Shown: piece by piece, positions 11,501 through 22,342 of the stretch
Layout of the letters: each line of letters begins with the position of its first letter
How positions within the stretch are numbered: position 1 is the stretch's first letter
DNA from: Lineus longissimus
Lineage: Eukaryota; Nemertea; Pilidiophora; Heteronemertea; Lineidae
NCBI RefSeq assembly: GCF_910592395.1
Contig: NC_088319.1
Location: 8,122,001 to 8,186,000, forward strand
Reading direction: 5' to 3'
Length of the DNA stretch: 64,000 bases
Notes under the pieces: generated by a model
Told to the model about the DNA's origin: nothing
What the model saw: the letters and a program-made list of their open reading frames with translations, nothing else
Database searches by the model: none
Made by a program: the position numbers and the translations under genes

Positions 11501-13185
11501 CTCACGAAGGCTTTGCTGGTGGCCATTTGGGAATGAGGAAGACCTATGCCAAACTTCGATCTCGCTGCTGGCGACCAGGCTTAAAGCGTTTAGTTGAAGA
11601 CTTTGTTCGCACATGCCCCAAGTGTCAGAAATGCAAATCACCACCCAAGGGAATAAGAGCCCCCTTACAGAGTATTCCAGTGGGCAGACGAAACCAAAGG
11701 TTGCATATCGATTTTGTGGGGCCCATTAATCCACCCTCCAGAAGGGGAAACCGTTATATCATGGTGGTGGAAGATGCGTTCACCAAGTGGCCCGAGGCAT
11801 GGCCAATGAAAAATCAGAAAGTCTCCACCTGTGCAAGAGTTCTAGTCAACGAATATGTCTCGCGTTTTGGTGCACCCGAGGGTATACATTCCGACCAAGG
11901 GGGGAATTTTGAATCAAAAATCTTCGGAGAGATGTGCAGCTTATTAGGCATTGAGAAGACTAGGACAACTGCATATCACCCGCAATGCAACGGTCAGGTT
12001 GAAAACCTGAATAAAAGCCTGAAGAAAATGCTAACAACCCTTGTAGATGAAAAGGGACGGGATTGGGATGACAGATTACCATCAGCACTCATGGCATATA
12101 GGTCCAGTATACATGAGTCAACAAAGGAAACTCCTTTTGCAATGACTTTCGGAGCTGAAATGCAAATACCTCTTGACCTTATGATTGGAACATCTACATG
12201 TGGCTCTGCTTCCCCAGAAACAACAGTATATGTGAAGGATCTCCGAGAGAAAATTGAAACATCATATCGAAATGCCAGGGACAACCTGAAGACGGCTCAG
12301 AGGCGACAGCGACAGTACTATGACCAGAAGATGAAAAATTCTTCTTTTTCCCAGGATGATTTAGTCCTCTTGAGAGACTATCATCTTCGGCCAGATGAGG
12401 TTAACAAGTTCCACAAGCCATGGAAGGGACCTTATAAGATTAAGGAAAAGATATCAGAGGTGAACTATAGGATTGTGCCTCTCGATGGGAAAACCAAGCA
12501 AACAAAAGTGGTCCATCTGAACAACTTGCGGCGCTTCTACATTAGAACGGAGGATGAGCCACGTCGGGTGGATGATCATCCTAATAAAACATCAGAGAAG
12601 AAGGATTTCATTGAGAAACTTGAAATGGAGTCAGCTGCTGAGAACTCTGAGACTGAGTCTGAAGAAGAGGTAGAGACTATGCCTTTAGAATTTTTGAAAC
12701 TGCCTATAGGAAGGTCTTGCGAAGAAACCCCAGAATCTCGTGGACAAGACAAGCTGATGTCAAGACCAGATTTGAGGGACCCTCTTGGTGCTGCTTTAGA
12801 TACACCAGAAGGGAAGGGCCGCTTTGGTACCCCTAACTCTCAATCTGGTTCCCCCGACGTGCAACGTCCAGGGATGGGACCATCAGATGGAGCAGTAGAT
12901 CCACCAGATGGGGAATCTGCAATAGATATTCCAAACCCAGACCTGGATGGCACCGCCTCTTCAATTGATTCATCTGTGTATGATCCAGCAGACGAAGTAC
13001 CCATGAACAAATATTGCTTAAGACCACGTAATGATATGCAGAGGCCTGCACGTTTCCGTTTGTCAATCGATTGCGCCGCGCGTGACACAAACCAACGCGA
13101 TTCCGCATCAATGCAACAGAACAAAATGCGATGGCTCAAGCGCGCCAGAAAGTTAAAATTGAACCGCATCTCAGCAACGACTTAA
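8461..13185 (+). CDS. pol: Gypsy 1 Pol polyprotein (PR-RT-RH-INT)
   Basis: Open for 1574 codons; the enzyme probably starts by -1 frameshifting from gag at 8530-8536 rather than at the ATG at 8461. Order (ORF residues): aspartic protease LLDTGAAVTL (D114); reverse transcriptase with YLDD at 596-599; RNase H starting DTDASDFAVGAVL near 746; integrase zinc domain H1015...C1052-PK-C1055; integrase core D1084, D1145, E1181 with the exact DX35E spacing; GPY/F-like end (KPWKGPYKIKEKI), then a 200-residue acidic tail without a chromodomain. Between PR and RT, 9451-9624 holds two tandem 87-bp units (LAAADIAATS / LAAASIAVTS). All catalytic residues are present. Confidence 0.95.
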   Translation: MPSKRVFHMPLERPHFQRLPQQAGKRGGGIVGGQHSPEEAVVAPHVDSVVQEENKVSPAENSTLVENSMLNPKATVFEPKPGHSHVTIGSIQLADSSLYLSGKVNDQSTSMLLDTGAAVTLISSDLWDRLDSAKKTLEPAMGSLMSATKEDLHIMGMVDADLQIGSNVYCHPVVVVKKLCHSCLLGSDFFAKHQCTIRYESATLEVGNEEIPLRHQRDELKICRVILGRSVKIPAQTEMIVPGKLARGGEASHLTPGMIEAKRGPTSFTTGRTLVKSNHGKLPIRVANFTDSPIRMRTNQTLGWFHPVTEISGHQDDKHVGARENGEEQEHLAAADIAATSAGTLCTPDPVYSPILGQGHLAAASIAVTSVETPCTPDPVQSPLQSERLGKLLKKLEIDEIDLTGSQRATLISLIAEYQDIFSMDDLDIGHTTVVEHRINTGDAVPIKQRPRRVPPHQQHFVDETTKDLLDKNLIKESTGPWSSPIVLAKKHDGSFRLCVDYRKLNECTVKSAQPLPRIDDTLGGLAGSCWFSSLDCASGYWQVGVAPEDREKTGFVTGVKQYEWLAMPFGLTGAPATFTRLMNIVLGGVEYCLVYLDDIIVHTPSFDRHIQQLREVFERLRKANMKLKPVKCKLLRRSLKWLGHVVSKDGIATDSEKIRQVQEWPTPKDVGEVRSFMGLAVYYQKYVKNYSEIAAPLHQLTGKNAIFEWTEACEQSFSKLKKTLIEAPVLAYPDFSEDAGLFVLDTDASDFAVGAVLSQRQEDGSERVIAYGSKSLQGGENNYCTTRREMLALVKFVKHFRYFLLGKRFLVRTDNIALRWLLNFKDPSGQVARWLECLAEFDFKIEHRAGRLHGNADALSRKPSRVRQHGDCPSCGPTDKKRIDQQTPMDRKTQSVNLASVAVTQAKPSAKSKPQRKVPTLVELPMDWTAEKIGQAQVNDPEINEVYQHVLSKETIIPQSVLQGCSTRTRAVWAQRQLLELEEGVLYFKSPDQSTQSRLVLPVALIKPVLVQAHEGFAGGHLGMRKTYAKLRSRCWRPGLKRLVEDFVRTCPKCQKCKSPPKGIRAPLQSIPVGRRNQRLHIDFVGPINPPSRRGNRYIMVVEDAFTKWPEAWPMKNQKVSTCARVLVNEYVSRFGAPEGIHSDQGGNFESKIFGEMCSLLGIEKTRTTAYHPQCNGQVENLNKSLKKMLTTLVDEKGRDWDDRLPSALMAYRSSIHESTKETPFAMTFGAEMQIPLDLMIGTSTCGSASPETTVYVKDLREKIETSYRNARDNLKTAQRRQRQYYDQKMKNSSFSQDDLVLLRDYHLRPDEVNKFHKPWKGPYKIKEKISEVNYRIVPLDGKTKQTKVVHLNNLRRFYIRTEDEPRRVDDHPNKTSEKKDFIEKLEMESAAENSETESEEEVETMPLEFLKLPIGRSCEETPESRGQDKLMSRPDLRDPLGAALDTPEGKGRFGTPNSQSGSPDVQRPGMGPSDGAVDPPDGESAIDIPNPDLDGTASSIDSSVYDPADEVPMNKYCLRPRNDMQRPARFRLSIDCAARDTNQRDSASMQQNKMRWLKRARKLKLNRISATT
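8530..8536 (+). promoter_or_regulatory. probable -1 ribosomal frameshift site GGGAAAC
   Basis: The heptamer is read G GGA AAC in the gag frame, a classic X XXY YYZ slippery site. It lies inside the gag/pol overlap and pol is in the -1 frame. CGGGA downstream (about 8545) could pair with TCCCG (about 8569) as part of a stimulatory stem. The same heptamer occurs at the same place in Gypsy element 2. Confidence 0.75.
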
Positions 13186-13882
13186 TAGTGAAAACCTGTT
13201 TGTAGCTTTAAACAATTCCTGAATTCATGGAGGCCACGGAAAAGTAATTTGGTAACTTGTAACCTGGCACCCCTATACCTGGGACGCTCTGTACTCCGGG
13301 AAGGGAGAGGTGTAGATTTACATTACCTCATGCCAGGGTACTAAGGTGCCTTTGATCTGCCGCTCACAGGAGGATTTTCGTTCTGAAGCAATAAGGACTT
13401 AGTAAATGGATAAGAGACTTTTAAATTCATTTAGTAGTGCACTGAGGGAAGCCTATAGAGACAATCTGTTCGTTTAGTGTGTTTGATCAACACATGTTAA
13501 GACTATTTTTGGATATATTTGTTGTGTTTGTATATCCTTGTTCTATGCAGAGAAATGGACTCAGGACTCATTTCATGTACTATTGCGTGTACTTGGATCT
13601 ATAGTTTTGTGTATTTTATTGCTCAGGATCGGAGCTAGTAATGGTTTTTTTTTATATTTGATAATTATAAAATCATTTCAGTATTATTATTATCATGATT
13701 TTGGAGAAGACAATACTGAGGATGGACATGATGGAGGATAATCCCTAACCAACTCAGCAAGACGCTAACTCTTATTTTTGTGTTTTATGTTTGGGTAACA
13801 TATGAAAGCCCTGTTATGTTAGTGAATTGAATTCTGTAACATTGTGGTCAGTTACACACTGACCAAATTTTGTGGGGGATGG
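13186..13882 (+). other. Gypsy 1 3' untranslated region
   Basis: No ORF with recognisable protein. The region is AT-rich and ends in a purine-rich tract, GGGGGATGG, immediately before the 3' LTR, as expected for the plus-strand primer. Confidence 0.6.
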
Positions 13883-14082
13883 TGTGGTGTCCCGAGCGAC
13901 CCCAGTCTGTCTTCGGCCCGTGTTGCGGCCGGGGCGAAAACGGTGCATTGTTGTTGTTATTGTAGTCGACGGGCGAGACGAGACAATAAAGTACGAGTTG
14001 AATTAAAGCCGATTTGCAAGTTCATTAGTTCACTATATCATGTATATCGAGTACCAAAGAAGGCAAATCAAAGGACATTACA
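13883..14082 (+). repeat. 3' LTR of Gypsy element 1
   Basis: A 200-bp copy of 6656-6855, no difference seen by eye. It is followed by the AAAG target copy, after which the interrupted Harbinger inverted repeat resumes (CTTCCGTA). Confidence 0.93.
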
Positions 14083-14240
14083 AAAGCTTCCGTAAGCACC
14101 AATGGTACCGTAAGGCATCCGTAACGATTTATGTGGTATTCACGAAGCTTCCGTAAATTTACGCATCCGCAAATCACGACCGTAAACCAGCCAATATTTG
14201 CGGGAGCGACAGAGTACCCGTAAATGCTACGGAAGCTCCG
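14083..14240. repeat. left sub-terminal region of the Harbinger-like element
   Basis: It is dense in CCGTA and CATCCG words (for example CTTCCGTAAG, ACCGTAAGGCATCCGTAAC, CTTCCGTAAATTTACGCATC). The mirror-image words TACGG and TCCGCAAATCACGGCTACG occur at 24060-24235. Such sub-terminal arrays are typical transposase or Myb-protein binding regions; that role is inferred. Confidence 0.6.
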
Positions 14241-14251
14241 TAACAGCTGAA

Positions 14252-15657
14252 ATGGCGGCCTTGTTTGTACTCTTTGCCGAAGAAAATCGGCAAGCATTAA
14301 GGCGGCAACGCATTTTCCGCGATCGGACTCAACCCCTGGACATCTACGACGATGTAGATTTGATCGACAGGTACAGAATGCCGAGGCACGTCCTGGTTGA
14401 AGTCATTGACTTGATCCGAGACCAAGTTGAGCACCCAACACGGCGGTCACATGCAATCCCTGCAACTCAACAGATCCTCGTAGCCCTGCGATTCTTTGCA
14501 ACTGGTCAATTCCAGTTGGCAACTGGCGATGTGAGTGGGATCAGCCAACCTTCTGTTTCCCGGATTGTTACTCGAGTTGCCACGGCACTTCAAAGGATTT
14601 CTCACCGAGTCATTGCGTTTCCTCGGGACCGTGTGGCACAGAATCGTATCAAGGAAGGCTTCTATGATAAACGACACAGAATCCCGAACGTTTTAGGATG
14701 TCTTGATGGATCAATCGTCGAAATAAAATGCCCCTCCGAAGAAGAAGCTGCCTACATATGCAGACATCACTATCACGCCATCAACGTACAGGGGGTCTGC
14801 TCACATGACAAAAGATTCACTAACATTGTAGTACAGTGGCCAGGCTCCACCCATGATGCGTTCATTTGGAGCCACTCCAATCTCAACCGACAAATGGCCA
14901 ATGGTCTCGGAGATGGTTATCTTCTTGCGGACTCCGCATACCCACTTCGACCCTGGGTTTTAACACCCGTGCGGAACCCTGAGGATGAAGCTGAGCGCAG
15001 GTACAACGTCCATCACCGAAGGATGCGTCAAAGGATAGAGGGTACATTTAGCAGATGGAAAAGGAGATGGCAATGCTTACACAAGGACGGTAAGGTTACA
15101 TTGAATTATCAAAATGCCCTTTATTACCGTTGAATCGTCCCATGAAATAGTAATTGTCACGAAGTACGCATGTAATAAACAACATATCAAAATAAATGAT
15201 AGGGCACCCAATATTTATTGAAATATTGAGGTGAATGAAAAGGGAAAAAATTTCTGAACAACATGAGCTCATTCAAAATCAAAAGACTCAACTGCACACA
15301 TAACGGCAAGCTACATTGTGTCAGTATTTCGATTTCTTTATTTTGATAAATCAGCTCTAGTTCTTAAAATGTTTTGCTGCTCCCCCCCCTTAATCTCAAA
15401 CAAACAAATATTTTTGAAACCCTTTCTATTTGCAGGTGGTGTCCTCAAACTCCGCCCAGAGCGTTGTTGCAGAATCATTGTTGCCGCTGCAGTGCTGCAC
15501 AATATTTGTGAGGAACGTGGTGTGCCAGTTCCCCCCCGGCGCAGGCCCCGTCATTGGTGGCAATCCTGACCTTGATGTGAACAACCCAGTCATAGACGAT
15601 GATGCTGATGGCGCAGCTACAAGAGCAAGAGTGATTAGGGAGAACTTTTGGAACTGA
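14252..15657 (+). pseudogene. Harbinger-like DDE transposase, two exons, one frameshift
   Basis: Nuclease-superfamily transposase (DDE_Tnp_4 type). Exon 1 is 14252-15089 (donor GACG|GTAAGG) and exon 2 starts at 15436 (acceptor TTTGCAG); phase 1 joins correctly. ATG 14252 is chosen because homologous N-terminal sequence begins there. An HTH-like segment (ISQPSVSRIVTRVATALQ) precedes the catalytic core: CLDGS (D152), WPGSTHDAF, ADSAYPL (D227), RIEGTFSRWKRRW (E263), giving DX35E. Exon 2 continues LKLRPERCCRIIVAAAVLHN, a typical C-terminal helix. A run of seven C at 15531-15537 shifts the frame: the family-like ending VIDDDADGAATRARVIRENF lies in the next frame up to the stop at 15657. One base fewer in that run would keep the frame, so this is a recent lesion or an assembly error. 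Confidence 0.85.
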
Positions 15658-15937
15658 AACAATGGTGTTTGACTGGACATCACCACAAGCGTTCCCTATA
15701 GTAACATTGAACAACAATTTATTGTGTACATACCGCAGATTCACTTTTCTAATACCACTGCCAAATATGCAAAAACTGACCACTATTTATTATTCATTTG
15801 GCCACTCCAACCAGTCGTCATGACGGCTAGAAGGCCTGTGTGACACGCCTACCACCTATTTCCCTGGTGATGAGTGTGGCTATTTTTCCAAAATGTTAAT
15901 TTATGAAGGTAATGAACTGGTCTTAGAAAAGTGAATC

Positions 15938-16189
15938 TACGGTGTTGTGCTCCCTTTCCTAGGATATCCACTTGTGCTGACTGGTTTAACTGTGAGGCGA
16001 GCATTCATCGGGGATTTAAATTCGCCCACTTGAAGACGTACCCTGATTAATATTCATGCAGAGTGATCGAATTATGTTTTTAAACCACGGGAGTATAACC
16101 TCGCTATTAACCTGGCTAATGTCCGCCTCTCAGTTAAACTAGCCAGCTCAGGTGGATGTCTTAGGAAAGGGAACACGATATACACCGTA
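15938..16189. repeat. imperfect fold-back repeat (MITE-like)
   Basis: Left arm TACGGTGTTGTGCTCCCTTT... (about 15938-16005) is the inverse of the right arm ending ...AAAGGGAACACGATATACACCGTA (to 16189), with several mismatches over about 60 bp. No clear target duplication was found. It lies just downstream of the transposase gene. Confidence 0.55.
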
Positions 16190-16404
16190 CATCGCCTCTT
16201 TTTCGGCCACCACATGAATCATTGAATACTACTTTACCCTGGGAGCTCAACCTCTTAATGTATGTAACAATGGGAAAGCTTACACTGGCAGTGGATTGGT
16301 CGACCAGTACACAACAAATGACCTCCATCCATCTTTGTTGTCAGGATTTCTTAGGCCTGCTCCAGCAAAAACGGTCACGTCAAGGAAATGTACCACTTTG
16401 CACC

Positions 16405-17357
16405 CAAGGAGGATACCGCGGTGACGTCACGGCTTTTCCAAGATGGCGCTTCATATTGTAAACAAACTCGATCCACGGCCAAGGGAAAATCAAGTCATCA
16501 AAAAAGTTAGATTTTTCGCATCAAATCAGAGTTATTAGTACTTTTCTGCTATGAAATAAGTCTTCAGACAATAAGCTATCATTTGAATAATGAAAAGTGC
16601 TGTTTTGATGGGGAAAAATAGGGTTTTTTAAACCAAATAGCCGGCACCGATCTTCCAAAATTAGCGATGGTTTCAAAACAGTCTCCCAGATATGGGGCAA
16701 TCTCTTCATTATCATAATGGGATTTGGAGGTATGTTTACAGATTTTACAAGTTCGAGACCTGTAATACCTAAAACTCGCATAGATCCCCATAGATCCCCT
16801 CTATTTGTCGAGTGAGCGCCCCTGTAAGATCATGCATTTTCGGACACTAGAACGAAATCTTCCTGCGGATATCGCGGTTTCGGTGATGATTTAAGGAGAA
16901 ATTGACTGTTCTTAGAGTTGTATGGGACAGAAATGAGTTCATACTTCATGAATACATGAATATATTATGATATGGGCGGGCTTCTAAGTCAAAACAATAA
17001 CGAACTCAACTGCATCTCTACCGTGTATCGCGTAGTGCATTGCCTAGTGTATTTCGTAGTGTATTTTAGCGGATACATTATTTCCCATTATTTCCGCACT
17101 TTGGCCACGCCAAACGTCTTTTTTATTCGTGGAAGTTAATCTGCTCTGTAAATTTTATTCTACACAGGAAGAATCCATACTAGGTATTGCAATATTTCAT
17201 GTCTATTGGTGTTTTTGTGTACAGGAGCGCACCAGACAGTGAGCCGTGGAGATGTGTTCAGTGCTGGTGCTGTCAGTAGACTGAATCTGATTGGCCATAG
17301 CGATCACTAATATGGGTCGGGATCACGTGATGTGACGTCACCGCGGTATCCTCCTTG
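16405..17357. mobile_element. non-coding inverted-repeat element with 10-bp target duplication
   Basis: Ends are perfect 26-bp inverted repeats beginning CAAGGAGGATACCGCGGTG (16405-16430 and 17332-17357). The flanking direct repeat ACTTTGCACC (16395-16404, 17358-17367) is a perfect 10-bp target duplication. The length is 953 bp with no coding ORF. A 10-bp target fits Mutator-like or IS4EU-type elements and excludes hAT and Harbinger. The family is unresolved. Confidence 0.88.
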
Positions 17358-18943
17358 ACTTTGCACCGGGACTTTGCACTAGGCCCTAGGCCCTATAGCG
17401 ATTAATTGATCTGCCTAATGTGATTCACAGAAAAACTTTGGTTAGGCAAAAGCCACACAATTTCGGCAAATATTCCCTTGGCAAATATTGGCTTTGGGCT
17501 GTTGCATAATCAAAGTCTTTCTGTGTTTTTTTATTTAGAAAGAGAGGCCTACCGCCGGTAATTAAGGTAATTACGAGTAATTACTTGTGTGAGTGCGACT
17601 GCTTTTCCTGAAGCGGGTGCAGACATTGATAAAAAGTCCAGTGATCTGAAAGTGGCTAATATATGCCAAAAATGATTTCGAACAGTTGAAACAAACAATC
17701 TATATAGCCTATATAGGGCTAGTCTAGTGTACCAATATTGTTCGACACTTCTCTGTATAGTGCGTGATGGATTCGACTCCCTGACAAACAAAACAATATA
17801 GAAATAAACAAAAACAGATAATCATGTGCTATTAGCCTAGCATACACGTGGTCATGGCAAACAATTACAATTCTCAACAGGCGTTATCATCTTTAAAAGT
17901 CATAGGCCTGTCTCCTACGCTTTTGAGAAGGCCTCTAAAACGATATAAGCAAGATAAGCTGGGTGTGTGTTCATCAATTCAAATTTGCTAATTTCAAGAG
18001 GGCCTCTCAAAAGCGTTGGACCCTCCTTGTTTTAAATTACTGTGTTCACTGGACCACACGCAGAAAAAAGCGATGAGCCAACGTCAGTCACATGAAGATA
18101 TCAGAAAGCCAATGGGTAATTTTAAGTGTCAGTCCATGATACCACCATGCAGGATCATGCAAATGGTGGCAAGGTGGGGGGTCAACAGATCTAGTTGTAA
18201 TTTCTACCACAGACCTGTCCTAGGGTACTATGAAGGCTGGTGGATTGGTTTCGAATATAACCCCACAGTTTTGGGGTACGGCTGTTAACCATTTCCTACT
18301 CATTTTCCTTTTAAAAAAACATGCATTATCCCTCAAAATAGGCTAAGTCTTTTGTCAATTTTCGTGCATCAAACAGAATTATCACTAAACACCGCCTATT
18401 GAAATTGAAAGTACATGATCTGAGCTACCTTTTCATGCCTTTTGTTTTGCCCCAGGTACATTTTAATGACAGGTACAGTACGTCCCAAAAACAATGCAAT
18501 CTCAAATTTCAGTAAAAAGGCAATTTTAACTCTCCTTTAGCTCCAACACTGCAGTTTTTTAGGTGATGCCACTTCCAGGTAAGGAAGTCAGAATGCTGTT
18601 TTTTAATTTGCAAAAGAAAAAAATCCGGCCGCCCTTACGGTTTTCCGGTGAGGGGGTCGAGTCGCGCCCTTCTCACTGGTGCCCATTTTTTGCCCATTCC
18701 CTCAGAAAACTGACGAAATACACATGCTTTCCAAATAAAATTACATTTTTAGATGTTAGTGAACCCCCCCTCTCCCTTGCCCCTCCCACACACTCCCTCA
18801 AACAACCTAGAGGCCTTTATATCCCCTGTGGAGGCTTAGCGGTCTTGGCGGAAACGATCACCAGCAACGACAACAACAACAACAGTTACAGTTACAATGC
18901 ATTGTGTACATGCACGTGTACATTGTGTGATAGTCAATTGAAA

Positions 18944-20091
18944 ATGGAACCTGAAAAATCACAGTTGAAATGTGGATTTGCTGTCATATCCAAGGATATC
19001 GAGTGTGGTACTGACGCTTCATACCCCAATGACAAGAGTGTGATCCCCTTGAAACAATGTAAGAAGGACGTGCACTCCCATTTGATGCGTTGGATGTCCT
19101 CCAGGAAAGCCAGTCAAGTCAAAAGTGAATGGGAGCTCATAGCACTTTGTGATGGCGTGTTTGATATGAGTTCTCCAGTTCTGGACACCACAATATGCCC
19201 GAACCACCGATACAAGTTAAGTTTATCATGGAATCAGCAAAGGAGATGCCAGCACCCACTTCATCAACCCTCTAAAACAAGTCGGAAGCCCAGAAAAGAT
19301 GGTGGTTCAGTTCATCGAGTGATGTCTCGGGAAATATACATCAAGTGGGGAGTTTTTGTCGCAGTTGGCTCAGGTAAGGGATCAGTCTCAAAATCACTGA
19401 AGTAGAAAAGAAGCAGTAGGCCTGTAATGATACCCACTCTGACTAAACCTAACTTTGGTGCAAAACCAACTGAGTGATAACGATTTACCACTTCACTTGT
19501 GTTCTTCCTAGAAAGTTGATTGGAGCCTTGGCTTGGTGATCAGGAAGTCCCAGTTATGATTCCCTGCCAGTGCCACTGGAGGTGATGCTTCACTGCCGTA
19601 CAAAATCAGCATGGCCGGTCGCATTATCAAAACAAGTCTATCATCATCATCATGTCCTCACACTATTATATTGCACATCATATTATCATTACCCCCATAA
19701 TCTGGTGCCTTTTCAGCTCTGTGTAAAGGATGTGAGGCTAAACATCGAGTATCTGTGGCAAATGTAGAACGAGAAGTAGAACCAGCACCCATGGATACAG
19801 AGGTGAGTTGAATGAAAAAAAAGGGGAGAAGATTCGGGCAAGCCAAAGTGAATATTGGTTAATTCTGCCTGCAGCGACTGACTTGCATGTAAGAAGGTCA
19901 CTGATGAGAGAGGAGGGACTAAGCTGAAAACCTTGATGCCATTCTGGCTCCCATCTCCTTGGCAATGAGGGATTCTAAGCCAAACCTGATTCTCCATCAA
20001 TATCTTTTTTCAGTCCGCTGTTGCCTCTTCCTCTGTTCAACCAGCCGACGCCTTAGAAAACCCAGCAGACGGGACAGAAGGGCAAATTTGA
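18944..20091 (+). CDS. unrecognised Cys/His-rich three-exon gene
   Basis: Predicted 197-aa protein of unknown function. Exon 1 is 18944-19373 (ATG in AAAATGG context; donor CAG|GTAAGG), exon 2 is 19717-19802 (acceptor TTTTCAG; donor GAG|GTGAGT) and exon 3 is 20014-20091 (acceptor TTTTTTCAG; TGA). Phases 1 and 0 join without a stop. Possible metal ligands: early CGFAVISKDIEC, then ICPNHRYKLSLSW, CQHPLH, and LCKGCEAKH across the first splice junction. A conserved-looking W pair and the CPxHR...CxHPxH pattern suggest a zinc-binding DNA-associated protein. The C-terminal 45 residues are acidic and Ser/Pro/Ala-rich. It lies inside the TTAA element, so it is probably a transposon gene rather than a host gene. 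The exon structure is my reconstruction. Confidence 0.55.
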
Positions 20092-22315
20092 TGGGTAATG
20101 TTGTTGCAACAGTATCATAAGGACTGCTGGTCAAGCACTCTTGAGCTGGGAGAGAGAAATGATAAGAGGGTGGAGACAGATTTTCTGAAATGTTGGTCTT
20201 TGAGTCATGACTGGGCAGAATCAGCCCAGTGAAAGTTGTCAGCTACACATCAAGAATTCTTGATTTAGAATGAAAGGGTACGACTTTATTGGATGTACAT
20301 TCATCAGGCTTGACCTGAGATTTTCCACGCCATTGATTGCAAATGCATTGTTCGCATTCTGCAATACATCTCTCTTTTTCTAAAAAAAATACATGGTGAA
20401 TTTCCTAAAACTGTTACATGCTGTGTTTTTGTCTCCCTTGACTAACATAACCTGCAATATGAAGGACATCCAGATTTGATGTTCTAGTATATCTAGCGGA
20501 TGGTTCATCAGGTAAAATGCGGGGCTTGGTTAAAAAATGATTTTATAGTGATATCTTGGGATAAATTTGAACTTTGGCTTTCAGTAAACAATTGTAAATG
20601 CCAAGATAGATTTTTAATGTCAGTATACTTAGTAGCGCTAATGTCAGTTTTGAACAACCAAGCCTGCTACTGGAAAGTGGGACTCTCTCCTGATACTATC
20701 CTGCACTTGGGCCTGACATGTAGTACCGTAAATGAGGTGTTACTAGTATTGGTCCCTCCCTAGTAGTGGTTAGTAGTGGTTTGGCTATTGCCTGCAAAAT
20801 AGCCTTTTTTCTATGTATCATTATATTAGCTTGTAAATAAATCACCCATTTGTAAAAAAAAAAGTGTCCCTTCTTAAGTGGCAGCACTGTCCTCTGCAGA
20901 CAGGTACAAGTGTAGCATGTGGAAAGTTGTGATCTCTCCTAAGGGACTGGACAGTACCGTAACTCAGTTCATGAAAAACTTCTCCATTCCAGTACATGTA
21001 TATGTACAATTTAGCCAATGCTAGAGCAACTCCAGGAGAACATTTCAGCGCCAACCAAGGAGCTAAAAACTTCCAATAGCAGTACTCTGACGGTGCAGCC
21101 AACTGCAGGGTTGTCCTCATCAAACAGTAATTACAGTAGGAACTGCACCTTTGGTCAATTGGCTCCTTAGCAATGGAAGGTGTTACTAGTATGTGAAATG
21201 AGCACTTCTGCAAGGTTCTTAGGAACAGGATGATCCCTGCATGGGTTGATAAAGATGTATTAGTAGGTCATACCACATGCCCTTCAGGTGCCTTAGCCAT
21301 GGGGGGGGGGGGGGTCCAACCCTTACAACATGCTCTGGCAGCATGACACAGGCTAATGAATGGGTCAACATTAGCATCCTCCCCAACAGGGGGGTTTCTT
21401 AAGGTTTTCGGACTGTAAGAAGGCCTACATGTAGCTTATTCAATTACGTTGCCATCAGGTAGGCCAAGGCCGAAATGTTATTTGAAATTCAAATCAGCAT
21501 TTCAGGACCTATGGGGCCCAATTCCCCAAAGGGCTTTCATCAAGGGCAAATTTGTAGTGATGAGCTTGTTCTTTTTTTGGGGGAAAAATGCAAGTGGAGT
21601 TATTTACCGGTAGGCCTACTTAAATAAGTTAAAATAGGTTAGTAGGCCTAGGCATGGGGGGGGGGTGATCATGGTGGTTGACAGTAACTACTAATCCTCA
21701 TGGCCAGCACCAAGCATAAATTATGTGTTCATTATGCATTTATTTTATAATTCATCAAGTGTACACAAGGTGGCAGCACTAGCCAATGAGTGTCATTTTG
21801 GTGGAAAATAGCACTTTTTCCTTGGTTTATCCTGGGAAAACAGTAAAAGCGGCCGGAAATTTTATTTCTGATTTTGAAAGTAGGTATCATTACCTTTATC
21901 ATGTGCAAGCCACAGCATTCAAAGACCTGCAGTGTTGGAGATATGAGCGTCGATAGAGAGCTCTTCCTAAGCACTGCCCCTAGGTATGCATAATTACTAG
22001 GCCTAGCACGACCAAAGTATGAAGTGTTACTCAATGACCTGTTGCAGAATGGAAGATCTCATCAAATACTTCCATCATACAAAGGGGGAAAATCCAGCTA
22101 TTTTTTTTAGTCTCTGCAGGAGTGCCCAACATTGACCCAAAAATACACAAAAAATAGGGGGAAAAAAGCTAAAACAAGCCCCCTAACTAGGCCTGCCCCT
22201 AACTCGGTTGCTAGTGATTTTTGAGAGTCATCAATTGCTGTGTAATGATGTCTTAGTGGAAGGATCTTGCATACCTAATCTCGTTAAAAACGGTTGACCC
22301 CCACCTTGCCACCCT
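20092..22315. other. non-coding interior of the TTAA element
   Basis: I see no gene. The stretch contains a poly-G run at about 21300-21314 and short TAGGCCTA-type repeats. ORFs here have no protein character. Confidence 0.5.
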
Positions 22316-22342
22316 CTGCATGGTGGTATCATGGACTGACAC

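Larger units (their letters stand above)
6656..14082 (+). mobile_element. Ty3/Gypsy LTR retrotransposon 1, complete
   Basis: The element has two 200-bp LTRs (6656-6855, 13883-14082), TG...CA ends and a 4-bp target duplication AAAG (6652-6655, 14083-14086). It carries a gag ORF and a full-length pol ORF in the -1 frame. A purine-rich stretch (GGGGGATGG) lies just before the 3' LTR. The LTRs look identical by eye, so the insertion is young. It sits inside the left terminal inverted repeat of the Harbinger-like element. Confidence 0.93.
18126..22342. mobile_element. TTAA-target DNA transposon carrying an unknown gene
   Basis: Perfect 27-bp terminal inverted repeats beginning GTGTCAGTCCATGATACCAC (18126-18152 and 22316-22342), each flanked by TTAA (18122-18125, 22343-22346). 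Internal inverted similarity continues imperfectly (GGTGGCAAGGTGGGGG). A TTAA target points to Kolobok- or piggyBac-like integration. The length is 4217 bp. The only gene I can reconstruct inside is the three-exon Cys/His-rich gene at 18944-20091. No DDE transposase was recognised, so it is either non-autonomous or of an unfamiliar type. The right TTAA supplies the stop codon of the Myb-like gene. Confidence 0.8.
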
